A stretch of 64,000 nucleotides of DNA from JAJRAN01 sp963827135 (GCA_963827135.1 CAWGZX010000006.1:1-64000), one strand, 5' to 3'; positions 52,168-61,659 are shown, numbered from the stretch's first letter. A program made the numbers and translations. Notes: generated by a model from the letters alone, not told the origin.

Positions 52168-53334
52168 TTAGAGGAGCCCTCGAGCCTTCATCTGTGCATC
52201 GGAGATGGTCCCGAACTGCAATGGCACGGTCTGAGGCTCTTCCGGCTCAGGCGTGCGCATCGGATTAGGCCCGATGTCCTTGATGATCTTGATGAACCCG
52301 TCAACGCTCCTCTGGAAGTTCTCAGGCTCGTCAGAGTCCACGAAGACGGTGCGGAAGCGGTTCTCGTCGAACCCGAGCTGCTTGATGACCGCGTTCAGCA
52401 GGGACATCCTGCGGTTGGTGCGGATGCTTCCTACCTCGTAGTGGCATCTTCCCGGTTTCCCAGCCAGTATGAGGACGCCGTCAGCGCCTCGGGACAATGC
52501 CCGCATGACCCACTCCGGGTCGACCCTCGCCGAGCACATGGTCCTGATCACCTTGAACTCAGGGGGCATCTGGAGCCTCTTGATCCCTGCCAGGTCGGCG
52601 GCGGCGTATGAGCACCAGTGGCAGGCGAATACCACGATGTTGGGGAACCCTTCGGTCTCGATTTCGACCTTTGGCGAAATGCTGTCGATCTCCGCGATAA
52701 CCTCGGCATTGGAGAACCTGGCCTGGTCCATCGCCGCGCTCGGGCAGGCGGCAACGCAGGCGCCGCAACCTTCGCAAACCGAAGGATTGACCGAGGCCAA
52801 TCGATGCCCGGGCTTCTCTGGGATATCGAGCATCTTGATCGCGTTCACTCGACATGTGGCCTGGCAAACGCCGCATCCCGAGCATGCCTCATCCTTGACC
52901 CTGACCTTCGTCCCCTCGTTGTTCGGAATTGCTTTCTTCAGCTTTGCCACGGCCATGGAGACGAGGTCCTCGGCCTTCCTAGTCGCCTGCTCCTTGTCCT
53001 CGTGGACCCAGGAGCATTGCTCCCGGAGATTTGCCATCTCGAGCATGGATGGCATCAAGCCTGCCTTGCTGGTCGCCTCCTCGAAATCCTTGAGGTAGAG
53101 CAAGGGGGAGCAAGCTCCGATCACCACTCGGTCCAGCCTTTGGCTCTTGATCGCTTCTGAGATGCGGTCCCTCGAACCTCGGTGGCAGAGGAAGTCCATG
53201 GTCTCTACATGTACCACTCCATCGAGCTTCTTGGACGCCGAATTGATGGCCTCGATGTCCAAGGTGGCGCTCATAGCTCCATGGCATGTGCATAGGAATA
53301 TGCCTGTTCGTGGGGAATTAGTGACGTCGCTCAA
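52168..53334 (-). CDS. HdrA N-terminal/ferredoxin/MvhD protein lacking FAD domain
   Basis: 388 residues. HdrA-type N-terminus (about 1-145, GIFLCTCHGAMSATLD, VIGACSPLLYLKDFEEA). Two 4Fe-4S motifs follow, CSGCGVCQATC (about 153-163) and CEGCGACVAACP (about 188-199). An MvhD-type domain (about 240-365) ends the protein, with ACHWCSYAAADLAG, RTMCSARVDPEWVMRAL, and GADGVLILAGKPGRCHYEVG supplying the cysteines of its 2Fe-2S site. In full-length HdrA a FAD domain lies between the first and last of these parts. That domain is encoded on its own at 38653-39726. The two probably form one electron-transferring complex. Confidence 0.88.
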   Translation of the reverse strand: MSDVTNSPRTGIFLCTCHGAMSATLDIEAINSASKKLDGVVHVETMDFLCHRGSRDRISEAIKSQRLDRVVIGACSPLLYLKDFEEATSKAGLMPSMLEMANLREQCSWVHEDKEQATRKAEDLVSMAVAKLKKAIPNNEGTKVRVKDEACSGCGVCQATCRVNAIKMLDIPEKPGHRLASVNPSVCEGCGACVAACPSAAMDQARFSNAEVIAEIDSISPKVEIETEGFPNIVVFACHWCSYAAADLAGIKRLQMPPEFKVIRTMCSARVDPEWVMRALSRGADGVLILAGKPGRCHYEVGSIRTNRRMSLLNAVIKQLGFDENRFRTVFVDSDEPENFQRSVDGFIKIIKDIGPNPMRTPEPEEPQTVPLQFGTISDAQMKARGLL

Positions 53335-53541
53335 CTCGAAACCTCCTACATAGGCGGAATTACTCTTCCAGTCCCCCTATCGATTCCACTACCAGTATTT
53401 ATTACAGACCGACGATGCTTCGATGATGGTGAACGAAGCGCCATCAGTATGTGGAACGGCCAAGAATCTGATTGGGGGCTTGGTCATCTCCCCCGACATC
53501 TTTATGCGTGAGTTGTGGGCATTACGGGCGAAGGTGCGCAA

Positions 53542-54135
53542 GTGAAGATCTTGGCGATAAATGGAAGCCCTAGGACCAATGGCAACACCTCGCTGGTGCT
53601 GAAGGACCTGCTGGCTAAGGCGGAGGCGGCAGGCGCGCACATATCCTACTACGACCTGGCGGACCTGAACATCAAGGATTGCAAGGCTTGCATGAAGTGC
53701 AAGAAGGAGGACTGCTGTTCGCAGAAGGACGACATGGAGACCATCCGGCCCTTGATCCAGGAAGCGGACCTGCTGGTGCTCGGCTCCCCCATCTACATGG
53801 GGGACCAGACCGGGCTCATGAAATGCTTCATCGACCGGCTCTACACCTTTATGGGGCCCTCAGAAAAGAAGGGCGAGCTCAAGTCGCGCTTGAGCGAAGG
53901 GAAGAAAGCTATGGTGATCTTCACCTGCCAGATGCCCAATGGCAACCAACTATACAATTACATAGTGGTGCGCTACTTCAATCTCCTGGTCAACATGCTG
54001 GGCTACTCGGACATCCGCACCTACATCATCGGAGGGGCCAACCCCTTCGAGGACCTCAGGAACACCCCTCAGGGCAAGTCGGCTCTGGACGATGGCGGCA
54101 ATTTCGTACTCGAGTGCCTCAAAGCCAAGGTCTGA
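53542..54135 (+). CDS. NAD(P)H-dependent FMN / iron-sulfur flavoprotein family (second copy)
   Basis: 197 residues from GTG 53542. GSPRTNGNTS binds FMN phosphate, ACMKCKKEDCC (four Cys) may hold an Fe-S cluster, and GSPIYMGDQTGLMKCFIDRLY is the family signature. It resembles the proteins at 18641 and 57808, with its own C-terminal part. It is followed 16 nt downstream by the HisA-like gene. Role: electron transfer or reductase; substrate unknown. Confidence 0.87.
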   Translation: MKILAINGSPRTNGNTSLVLKDLLAKAEAAGAHISYYDLADLNIKDCKACMKCKKEDCCSQKDDMETIRPLIQEADLLVLGSPIYMGDQTGLMKCFIDRLYTFMGPSEKKGELKSRLSEGKKAMVIFTCQMPNGNQLYNYIVVRYFNLLVNMLGYSDIRTYIIGGANPFEDLRNTPQGKSALDDGGNFVLECLKAKV

Positions 54136-54151
54136 GAACGGAGTGGGACGA

Positions 54152-55186
54152 ATGAAGTGGAAGGGGACCTACGCCTGCCCCAATTGCGGGGGCAGGGACC
54201 TTGAGCCGCTGCAGCTGCTGCGGGGGCCCATGGCCACCGTGGACGATTGGGACGGAAGCTACCGCTGTCACGAGTGCGGGCGCGTCGCGGTCCCACTGTT
54301 CTTCGAGTCCGCTGAGGACTGGGTCCTCTTCCGTCAGGAGAAGAGGCGGAACCTTCCTGAGCCAGAGGACGAGGGGTTCATTCACATCCCCATCGTCCCC
54401 GTGGACACGCGACCCCTCATGAGCCAGACCGGGTTCGACATCCCCATCATCAAGGTGGTCGAGGTCGTCACCGTGGAATGGGACGGGGCCGGGTTCCAGC
54501 GCACGGCCTACTCGGCGCGCTTCGACCGTTATTGGCGCGCCATCTCTGGGACGAGGTACAACTGCAAGCAGATCATGCTCATGGACCTGGCGGGGATCGC
54601 TTATGGGAAGCCCAACTTCAAGGCCATGCGCCAGCTGGTGAAGAGCAAGTACGAGGTGTGGTTGGACCTGGGAATAAGCTCGGACCAGGACCTCTTCGAC
54701 TCCTTCTCGCTGGAGGCGCACAAAGCCCTCGCCGACACCACAACCGTGAGCTCGCCCGGCTTGTTCAAGGATCTATTCGACCTTTCGGACCGCTGCGTCC
54801 CCTGCATCCATCTTGAAGACAAGGTGGTGTGGAGGAAGCCTCAGTCCAGGCTCTCTAGCCTGGAGGCGACGGTCGATTTCCTGCACGACATCGGTTACAA
54901 GGAGATCGCGGTGATGGACTTGAAGCGTTTGGGGAAGAGGAGCGGCGTCTCGATCGATCTCCTGGAGCGCCTGGCGGGGATGGGGCCTTCGTTCCTGATC
55001 GGAGGAGGGGTGCTGGAGAGCGACCTGGACCGCATAGAGGCGGCGGGCCTGGCGGCGGCCTTCGTCGAGCCCTTCACCCCCATAATCTCCGACATCATCG
55101 GTTCGGGGGAGGACAAGGTGGTGGCCGACGCCCCGAACCCCACCACCGTCACCAGGAAATCCCCGAAGTACCTGGCCACCGACTGA
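54152..55186 (+). CDS. HisA-like TIM-barrel protein with N-terminal zinc ribbon
   Basis: 344 residues from ATG 54152. Residues 1-45 form a zinc ribbon (YACPNCGGRDLEPL, then YRCHECGR). The later part (about 135-325) is a TIM barrel similar to HisA/ProFAR isomerase (COG1411-like): MLMDLAGIAYGKPNF, VWLDLGISS, IAVMDLKRLGKRSGVS, FLIGGGVLESDLDRIEAAGL. The HisA-like proteins of archaea act in an uncharacterised pathway, often proposed for methanopterin or methanofuran-related chemistry. The longer frame from 54092 overlaps the flavoprotein and was not used. Confidence 0.82.
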   Translation: MKWKGTYACPNCGGRDLEPLQLLRGPMATVDDWDGSYRCHECGRVAVPLFFESAEDWVLFRQEKRRNLPEPEDEGFIHIPIVPVDTRPLMSQTGFDIPIIKVVEVVTVEWDGAGFQRTAYSARFDRYWRAISGTRYNCKQIMLMDLAGIAYGKPNFKAMRQLVKSKYEVWLDLGISSDQDLFDSFSLEAHKALADTTTVSSPGLFKDLFDLSDRCVPCIHLEDKVVWRKPQSRLSSLEATVDFLHDIGYKEIAVMDLKRLGKRSGVSIDLLERLAGMGPSFLIGGGVLESDLDRIEAAGLAAAFVEPFTPIISDIIGSGEDKVVADAPNPTTVTRKSPKYLATD

Positions 55187-55295
55187 TTGCAGGCGAGGAA
55201 CGGTCTTGAGAATTTGACATGAAGTTATTTAACCGGCAACGATTCCTCTGTATAGTACCTAATTCGATAATCACCTAGACCTAGGACAGGAGAAG

Positions 55296-56963
55296 ATGCC
55301 CCCCAGGATTCTTATCGTGGATGATGAGCCAGGTATACGCAATGTGCTCACATCCCTGCTCAAGGAAAGGGGCTTTGAGACCGAGACCGCAGGGACGGCC
55401 GCCGAGGGGCTGAAGGCCGTCTCCGAGAACTTCTTCAACGTTATCGTCCTGGACATAATCCTGCCCGATGCCGCCGGCACGCAGATCCTCGACAAGCTGG
55501 ACAAGACCTCGCCAGACTCGGAGGTCGTGCTCATCACTGGCCATGCATCCTTGGACACGGCCATACAGGCCCTGAGGAACAAGTCCTACGACTACATCCA
55601 GAAACCCTTCCGCCTCGGCCAGCTCCTGGAGTCGATCGAGGGCGCGCTCGAGCACCAGCGCCTCACCATCGAGAACCGCCGCATGCTGGAGCAGCTGAAA
55701 TTCCTCAACAACATCTCATCGCAGATCGTCAAGACCCTTGACCTGGACGCGGTGCTCAAGCAGCTGCTTTACCAGAGCATGAACTTCTTCAACGCCGACT
55801 CGGGCGCCGTCTACCTCAAGGACGGTCAGCAATGGATCCTGCGCCAGTATTCTGGCGTGACGAAGCGCTTCGTCTCCGAGTTCGGCTCGCTACCGTCCGA
55901 CCACCCCATCGTCAGGGAGGCGGCCAACTCCAGGGTGAGCATCACGGACAGCAGCAACGGCCACGCGGGGAGTTCTTGGGCCTCGGTGCCGCTCATGTAC
56001 CTCGAGCGCCCGCTGGGGGTGATGATCCTCACCGTCAAACTAGGCAAGCGCTTCGATGACGAGGACAAGCGCTTACTGAGCATCGTCGGCGCTCAGGCCG
56101 GCTCCTTCATCTACAACTCCGTCCTCTATGGCCAGGCGGAGGAGACCCGCAGCTACCTGGACGGCCTGGTGCGCAACACCGCCGAGGCCATCATCACCTA
56201 TTCCTTGGACGGTCGGGTCAAGACCTGGAACGACGCCGCGGCCAAGACCTTCGGCTACACGGAGAAGGAAGCGCTCGGGCGCTACATGCCCATCATCCCC
56301 GAGGACAAGCTGGAGGACGTGCGCAAGCTGTTGGCCCGGGTGGGGCAAGGGGAGATCGTCAGCAACTACGAGACGATGAGCAGGCGCAAGGACGGCATCC
56401 TGATACCTGTCATGATAACCTACTCCCCGGTCAAGGACTCCAACGGCAAGGTGGTCGGCATTTCTTCCATTTCGCGGGATGTCACCATCATGCACCAGAT
56501 GGAGCAGGAGCAGGTCAAGACCAAGGTCCTCGAGGCCAAGTCCAAGATCCGCGAGGTGCTCATCGATGTCATACCCTTGCTCATGCGCCGGAAGATCCCC
56601 GAGGAGGAGCGCAACGAGTTCATCTCCCTGCTCTCCGCCAGGCTGGAGGAGGCGATCTACGACGACTATCTGGGCGGGAAGGAGAACATCGACCTCGCCA
56701 CCATGGGCCAGAGCATCGCCCAGGTCTTCAACGACCTGGGGGGCGAGTTCTCCGCCAAGGTCGAGGGGGACGAGATCGTGGTCATCGCCAAGCGCTGCCC
56801 TTGGGGCAACGAGACCCGCCGCAATCCCGTCACCTGCATGCTCACCAAGAGCGTCTCCGCCCGCTTCGCCAAGCGCGCCTGGGGCGGGGCCAAGGTGCAC
56901 ATGACCAAGACCCTGGCCAACAAGGACGACTGCTGTCGCATCGTCATTAAGAGGTCCTCCTGA
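55296..56963 (+). CDS. REC-GAF-PAS-MetOD1 signalling protein
   Basis: 555 residues. REC receiver about 1-120 (RILIVDDEPGIRNVL, VIVLDIILPD with the phospho-accepting Asp, KPFRLGQLLE). GAF about 140-280 (KTLDLDAVLKQLLYQSMNFF). PAS about 285-400 (AEAIITYSLDGRVKTWNDAA). The C-terminus (about 420-555) matches the methanogen output domain MetOD1: LEEAIYDDYLGGKENIDL, CPWGNETRRNPVTCMLTKSV and NKDDCCRIVI. No kinase domain, so it is an output protein that probably takes phosphate from the kinase at 58831. Confidence 0.87.
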   Translation: MPPRILIVDDEPGIRNVLTSLLKERGFETETAGTAAEGLKAVSENFFNVIVLDIILPDAAGTQILDKLDKTSPDSEVVLITGHASLDTAIQALRNKSYDYIQKPFRLGQLLESIEGALEHQRLTIENRRMLEQLKFLNNISSQIVKTLDLDAVLKQLLYQSMNFFNADSGAVYLKDGQQWILRQYSGVTKRFVSEFGSLPSDHPIVREAANSRVSITDSSNGHAGSSWASVPLMYLERPLGVMILTVKLGKRFDDEDKRLLSIVGAQAGSFIYNSVLYGQAEETRSYLDGLVRNTAEAIITYSLDGRVKTWNDAAAKTFGYTEKEALGRYMPIIPEDKLEDVRKLLARVGQGEIVSNYETMSRRKDGILIPVMITYSPVKDSNGKVVGISSISRDVTIMHQMEQEQVKTKVLEAKSKIREVLIDVIPLLMRRKIPEEERNEFISLLSARLEEAIYDDYLGGKENIDLATMGQSIAQVFNDLGGEFSAKVEGDEIVVIAKRCPWGNETRRNPVTCMLTKSVSARFAKRAWGGAKVHMTKTLANKDDCCRIVIKRSS

Positions 56964-57010
56964 GCCCACAAAGCTCTATATTCGATGGAGTGCGCTAGCA
57001 TCTTGATACC

Positions 57011-57784
57011 TTGGCCAACGAGCTGCTGCTGATCGTGTCCTTGCTTGCCGCAGCCTTCGCTCCCCCTCTCATCTACATGTACATCGTGCGCAACACCGAG
57101 ACCTGCAGGAGGGAGCCTTGGTCGGCCATGATCCTGGCCTTCATCTATGGGGGGACGGTGGCGGTCTTCATCTCCATATTCTTGGAGTCCATCGTCCAGC
57201 TCGTCCTATACAACGACTACAGCCCCCTGGCCCGCGGTTTCTGGAATTTCGAGCCTTACGACCTGGTCCTCCAGACTCTGATCATGGCTTGCATTGTCGC
57301 GCCCATCGTCGAGGAGAGCGCCAAGGCCAGCGTGGTGCCGCGCCGTCGGATAGTGGAGCTGGAGGACGGCTTCATCTACGGAGCCGCCGTCGGATTGGGC
57401 TTCGCCGCCTCGGAGAACCTTCTCTACCTCGTCAGCGCATTGAGCAGCAGCGTGGAGGCCTTCGTCCTCACCGCGGTGGTGAGGGCGGTCACCTCCACCC
57501 TGCTCCATGCCAGCGCCTCGGCGATAGCTGGGTTCGGCATCGCCCTGGCCATCTTTACGCGCAACCAGGGAGGAAGGCTGAGGTGGCTCCCCTATCTAGG
57601 TCTGGCCATGCTCCTGCACGGGCTGTTCAACCTATTCGCTTCCTTGGGGGAGCTGGTCCCCATTGACCAGACCGCCTTCGCGCTGCTCGGCCTCGGGCTG
57701 GGGTTCGTGATGGCGGCCGGCACGTTCATAATTATTCGGCGCCGGATCAAGGTCTTGGACTCGAGGGAGCGCTGTCCCGTCTGA
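57011..57784 (+). CDS. PrsW-family intramembrane metalloprotease
   Basis: 257 residues with about seven membrane helices. The four PrsW motifs are present: APIVEESAKAS (EExxK type), LEDGFIYGAAVGLGFAASENLLY (Gly-Tyr and Phe/Glu), LLHASASAIAG (first His) and LLHGLFNLFA (H..FN). They supply the active-site Glu and His residues. Start TTG 57011. PrsW cleaves membrane regulators such as anti-sigma factors in bacteria; the archaeal target is unknown. Confidence 0.88.
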   Translation: MANELLLIVSLLAAAFAPPLIYMYIVRNTETCRREPWSAMILAFIYGGTVAVFISIFLESIVQLVLYNDYSPLARGFWNFEPYDLVLQTLIMACIVAPIVEESAKASVVPRRRIVELEDGFIYGAAVGLGFAASENLLYLVSALSSSVEAFVLTAVVRAVTSTLLHASASAIAGFGIALAIFTRNQGGRLRWLPYLGLAMLLHGLFNLFASLGELVPIDQTAFALLGLGLGFVMAAGTFIIIRRRIKVLDSRERCPV

Positions 57785-57807
57785 TCGCCTTCGATATTGC
57801 GAGGAGC

Positions 57808-58365
57808 TCAGACCAGCTCCCTGCCCATCTCCAGGGCGCGGAGCATCTCCTCGGGACGCTCCCTGACCTCGCCCGCCTTCTCCACCCCGGCCACCAGGAG
57901 CTCGGAGCGGAAGCCTATGCCAATGCCTTTCATGAATGCCTTCAGCTCCGATTGGGCGTTGCGGAAGACCGCCTTGGGATCGCCCCCGACCAGGATGACC
58001 GCTCCCTTGCGGGGATGGTCCGCCTTCTTCCCCAGTACGCTCTCCCTGGCCCATAGGCATTGGCAGCGGTCGATCATGCATTTGGTCTGGGCCGTCAGCC
58101 CGGAGAAGTAGATGGGGGAGGCCACGACCACGGCGTCCGCCTGCAGCAAGGCGCGGTGCACCTCCCTCATGCCGTCCGCCACCACGCAATCGCCGGTGGT
58201 GAGGCATTGGTTGCATCCTTGGCATGGCGCGATCTTCAGGTCGCGCAGCACTAGCTTGGTGGTGGAGGCGCCCATCTCCCTCGCCCCTTTCAAGCATTGG
58301 TCCAGCAGGATGTCGGAGTTGCCGCCCCGGCGCGGGCTGCCCAGGATCCCCACGACAATCGTCAT
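57808..58365 (-). CDS. NAD(P)H-dependent FMN / iron-sulfur flavoprotein family (third copy)
   Basis: 185 residues from ATG 58365. GILGSPRRGGNSDILLDQCL binds FMN. CQGCNQCLTTGDC gives four Cys for a cluster, and ASPIYFSGLTAQTKCMIDRCQ is the family signature. The REC protein lies 23 nt upstream on the same strand, so it could be co-transcribed with the two-component genes. Confidence 0.87.
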   Translation of the reverse strand: MTIVVGILGSPRRGGNSDILLDQCLKGAREMGASTTKLVLRDLKIAPCQGCNQCLTTGDCVVADGMREVHRALLQADAVVVASPIYFSGLTAQTKCMIDRCQCLWARESVLGKKADHPRKGAVILVGGDPKAVFRNAQSELKAFMKGIGIGFRSELLVAGVEKAGEVRERPEEMLRALEMGRELV

Positions 58366-58396
58366 GCGAGCCACCGACGCCCCGTTCGGAAAAATG

Positions 58397-58789
58397 TCAT
58401 CTGACGGGGCAGGTCTCGATGTTCTCGAGGATGCGCTCCTTCAGGCTCTCGTAGTATTGGAAGGTCTTGACCACATAATCGCAGGCGCCAGCCCGCATGG
58501 CCTCGAAGCTCAGGTCCGGGTCGTCGTAGGCGGAGACGAAGATCATCGGGACGTTGAGGTTTAGGGGCTTGATCTTCTTCATCAGGTCGATGCCGTTCAT
58601 GTCCGGTAGGGCATAGTCGAGCACGATGATGTCGTACTGGCACTCCTTGAGCTTGCCCAATGCCTCCATTGCGTTGTAGGCAGGGTCCAGGGCGAACTCG
58701 TCCTTGGGCAGGTACTCGACGCACAGGTTGACGTGCTCCTTGTTGTCATCGACCATCAGGACGCGGATGATCCTTTTCTCATCAGCCAT
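58397..58789 (-). CDS. Single-domain response regulator (REC)
   Basis: 130 residues from ATG 58789. IRVLMVDDNKEHVNLCVEYL has the Asp pair, DIIVLDYALPD the phospho-acceptor Asp, and MIFVSAYDDPD the Ser/Thr switch site. The Lys before Pro in motif 4 is Lys-Thr here (VVKTFQYYES). No output domain. It lies 42 nt downstream of the histidine kinase on the same strand, so the two form a pair. Confidence 0.9.
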   Translation of the reverse strand: MADEKRIIRVLMVDDNKEHVNLCVEYLPKDEFALDPAYNAMEALGKLKECQYDIIVLDYALPDMNGIDLMKKIKPLNLNVPMIFVSAYDDPDLSFEAMRAGACDYVVKTFQYYESLKERILENIETCPVR

Positions 58790-58830
58790 GTCTACCCACC
58801 CATCTGTAATCATATATTTGAGATGGCATA

Positions 58831-61344
58831 TTAAACCTTCACCTTCGGGAATATGGCGGTGAATATCGAGCCTTTGACCTGCTCCTTCTGCTCGCGGTCC
58901 TCCACCCAAACCCGACCGCCGAAGCGCTCGCACAGCGCGCTGACCACCGACAGGCCGATGCCGTGCCCTTCCGAGGCGGAGTCGGCGTCGACGTTCTCGA
59001 AGCGACGGAAGAGGAAGGCCTTGCGGTCCTCGGGGACCCCGCCTCCCAGGTCCTTCACGTCCATGCGCCAGAACGTCTGATCGCCCTCATGGTATTCCTT
59101 GACCGCGACATCGATGAGCGCGTCACCGGCATGCTTGCAGGCGTTGGAGATGAGGTTGTAGACGATGTCCTTCACGAAGCTGTCCCCCACCACCTGGACG
59201 CTCTCGACGGGGGGCGAGAACTTGACCTCGGTGTCCTCGTAGAGGATGTTCTGGCTCAACGAATCGACGACTTCCTTGATCACCTTGGAGAGGTCGATGG
59301 CCTCGAAGGTCCTCACTGCCTCCATGGTGCGGAGCAGGGAGAGCTTACGCACGTCGGCGATGAGCGAAGATATGTTCTCGGACTGCGCCAAGGAGCTCTT
59401 GACGAAGCGACGCTGCCTCTCATCCAGCTTCGGGTCCTTGGCCAGCATCTCCAGGTAGCCATGGATGGGGACGTTGTAGTTCGCCACGTCGTGGGTGAGG
59501 AGGATATTGTACATCTGCTGAGCGCTGGCATGCTCGTTCAAGCGGTTGAACATGAGGGCGTTGTTCAGAGCTGTGGCAGCTTGGAAGGAGAAGAGCTGGA
59601 TAAGGCGGAAGTCGTTCTCGTTGAAAGGCACGCCCGGGATCCTCTCCAATGTCACCACACCCAGCAGCTCCTCCCCCATCTTCAAGGGGACAGAGATGAG
59701 CGAGGACGGCTCCTCCGGGGTTCCGGGCACCTGGACGGAGCGGGTGTCCTTGTCCGCCCTCTCGATCAGCATGCCCTCCCTGGTCTGCGCCACCAGCCCG
59801 GATATGCCCTCGCCGACGCGCAAGGAGTGCCCCTTCGGCTCAGTGATGTAAGGGGACATGGCGGATATCATCTCTAAGGTCGCGGTGTTCTTGTCGAGCT
59901 GAAAGAGATAGGCGGCGTCCGCCTTGACCAGGTCAGAGGCGCGGTTGAGGATGGTGCTGAGCACCTTCTTGAGGTCCAGGCTGCTGGAGACGGCCATGGA
60001 GATCTCGTACAGGCTCTCCAGCTCCTTGTTCTTCAGGGTCAGCTCCGCCTTGAGCTTGGCCTTGCGCATGGAGATGGCCACCTGGTTGCAGAACAGCTGC
60101 AAGGTGGAGAGCTTGGATTGGAAGTTGATGGCCGAGCGCATGGAACCGAAGGCTCCGCAGCCATAGATCTCGCCGCGGAAGCGGATGGGCAGGCAGATCA
60201 GGGACCTGACCCCTTGCACCTCGAGAACGAGGCGGGGATCGGTCTGAGCGTCCAATGAGATGAAGGTTGCGCCGTTCTGGACGCCTCGGTATAATGGACC
60301 TTCGCCGACCAGATGCGATTCCAGTAGCGTGCGGCCTTGCCGGAAGTCGAGCCCCGCGCACACCATGCGCGGCTTGCTTTCCACCCCTACCAGGCGGAAG
60401 ACGGCGAAATCCACCCCCAAGGAATCGATCAGCTTCTCCAGGTCCTTGTCCATCGCCTTGGCCAGGTCCTCGGACTCGACGAAGTCAGTGGATGTCTCCG
60501 CCAACACCTCCAGGTTTGTGGCCATGCCTCCTTCTATCACACCCAGGGGATCGTTGGAGGGAAGTTCGTGCCCGAAGCCCATGGCCCCCACCACCTTCCC
60601 TTCGTGGTTCTTTATCGGTTGGAGCCTCCAACGAAGCTGGACGACCGTCCCTTGTTTGTCCAGTATTCGAAGGTCGAGGATCCGGGTCTCCCCGTTGAAG
60701 ACCTTGTCCAAGGAATTCCTGAAATTGGATTGGTAAACTGGCTCAGGGTCGAGTATCTCTCCGATGTCCCTGCCGACCATATCCTGATGCGTCTTTCCAG
60801 TTAGAGCTTCCACAGAGCTGCTCAATGTCGTTACTCTTCGGCCCTTGTCGACAGCTATCGAGACCAGGTCGCTCCAAGAGAATAGTTGCTCGGCGACCTC
60901 CTGGGAGATGTTAGTCGCGGTGCTTTGGCACCTTTCCGCATCCAAGACAGAGAGAAGCACCGAGGACATCACGCCCTCGAGCGGGGCGACCCTCAGATTC
61001 ATTTCCAACCTCCCAGCGGTGGGTGATGAGGGATGCACTCGACGAACATCGGAGCTGGTCCTTTCGTGCTGAGCCAAACGGAAGACCCGCTCCATTCGGT
61101 CCCAGTCATCGGGCAGTACGAGCTCGGAGAAACGATGCCCCACCGCCTCCGATGTGTCCACACCCAAGGCTTTGGCCATCGCCAAGGTCAGCGAGGATAC
61201 GATGCCATCTTGGTCCAGGCAGGCAATAAGGGGGGCGTTGGTGGTGCCATCGGGAGGCTCCGCTAAGGATGGACTATTATTGGTGGTCAATAGGTCGGGA
61301 GAGGATTGGCGACCCTCTTCCTGGCCCGAATGAGTGCCTCCCAT
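58831..61344 (-). CDS. PAS-PAS-GAF-GAF sensor histidine kinase
   Basis: 837 residues from ATG 61344, chosen for GGTGA just upstream and an AT-rich AAATATACA box beyond; the frame extends to 61509. Two PAS domains lie at about 35-150 and 155-275. GAF 1 at about 285-440 carries FAVFRLVGVESKPRMVCAGL, and GAF 2 at about 455-600 carries SLDLKKVLSTILNRASDLVK. The HisKA-like region near 610-700 has LLTHDVANYNVPIHGYLEML with the phospho-accepting His, and the HATPase domain at about 725-837 has VYNLISNACKHAG, DLGGGVPED and GHGIGLSVV. Membrane helices are absent, so it is a cytoplasmic sensor of ligands bound by PAS and GAF. Confidence 0.9.
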   Translation of the reverse strand: MGGTHSGQEEGRQSSPDLLTTNNSPSLAEPPDGTTNAPLIACLDQDGIVSSLTLAMAKALGVDTSEAVGHRFSELVLPDDWDRMERVFRLAQHERTSSDVRRVHPSSPTAGRLEMNLRVAPLEGVMSSVLLSVLDAERCQSTATNISQEVAEQLFSWSDLVSIAVDKGRRVTTLSSSVEALTGKTHQDMVGRDIGEILDPEPVYQSNFRNSLDKVFNGETRILDLRILDKQGTVVQLRWRLQPIKNHEGKVVGAMGFGHELPSNDPLGVIEGGMATNLEVLAETSTDFVESEDLAKAMDKDLEKLIDSLGVDFAVFRLVGVESKPRMVCAGLDFRQGRTLLESHLVGEGPLYRGVQNGATFISLDAQTDPRLVLEVQGVRSLICLPIRFRGEIYGCGAFGSMRSAINFQSKLSTLQLFCNQVAISMRKAKLKAELTLKNKELESLYEISMAVSSSLDLKKVLSTILNRASDLVKADAAYLFQLDKNTATLEMISAMSPYITEPKGHSLRVGEGISGLVAQTREGMLIERADKDTRSVQVPGTPEEPSSLISVPLKMGEELLGVVTLERIPGVPFNENDFRLIQLFSFQAATALNNALMFNRLNEHASAQQMYNILLTHDVANYNVPIHGYLEMLAKDPKLDERQRRFVKSSLAQSENISSLIADVRKLSLLRTMEAVRTFEAIDLSKVIKEVVDSLSQNILYEDTEVKFSPPVESVQVVGDSFVKDIVYNLISNACKHAGDALIDVAVKEYHEGDQTFWRMDVKDLGGGVPEDRKAFLFRRFENVDADSASEGHGIGLSVVSALCERFGGRVWVEDREQKEQVKGSIFTAIFPKVKV

Positions 61345-61589
61345 CGTAAGAAGTTCACCATTATCTGTATATTTAATATTGCTTTCCTGGGATTCTCTTT
61401 GGGTAATGACGCAATGGTGTGATGGCAGGCTCTTGAACTGATTTCGGTCGAGAATAGCACCCTGAATGTTATTGTAATATAATATATGTATATTAATAAT
61501 ATTAATCAATATTTAAAAAACTAATATTTTGCGCCCTGGTGGCACTGAGGGATTATCAAATATTAACGCCCTATACGCATCCTTTGGTG

Positions 61590-61617
61590 ATTCCTAAGAT
61601 AATTCGAGTGTTACGAA
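61590..61617 (+). promoter_or_regulatory. Shared upstream motif ATTCCTAAGA-N-AATTCGA (copy 2)
   Basis: ATTCCTAAGATAATTCGA, then ATTCG-7-CGAAT as an inverted repeat at 61602-61617. It lies 14 nt upstream of a TATA-like GTTTAAATAC. The same 18-nt core, with one variable base, occurs at 49187. Confidence 0.5.
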
Positions 61618-61659
61618 TAGGACTCAAAGCGTTTAAATACCCATTCTGATTTTTCGCGA

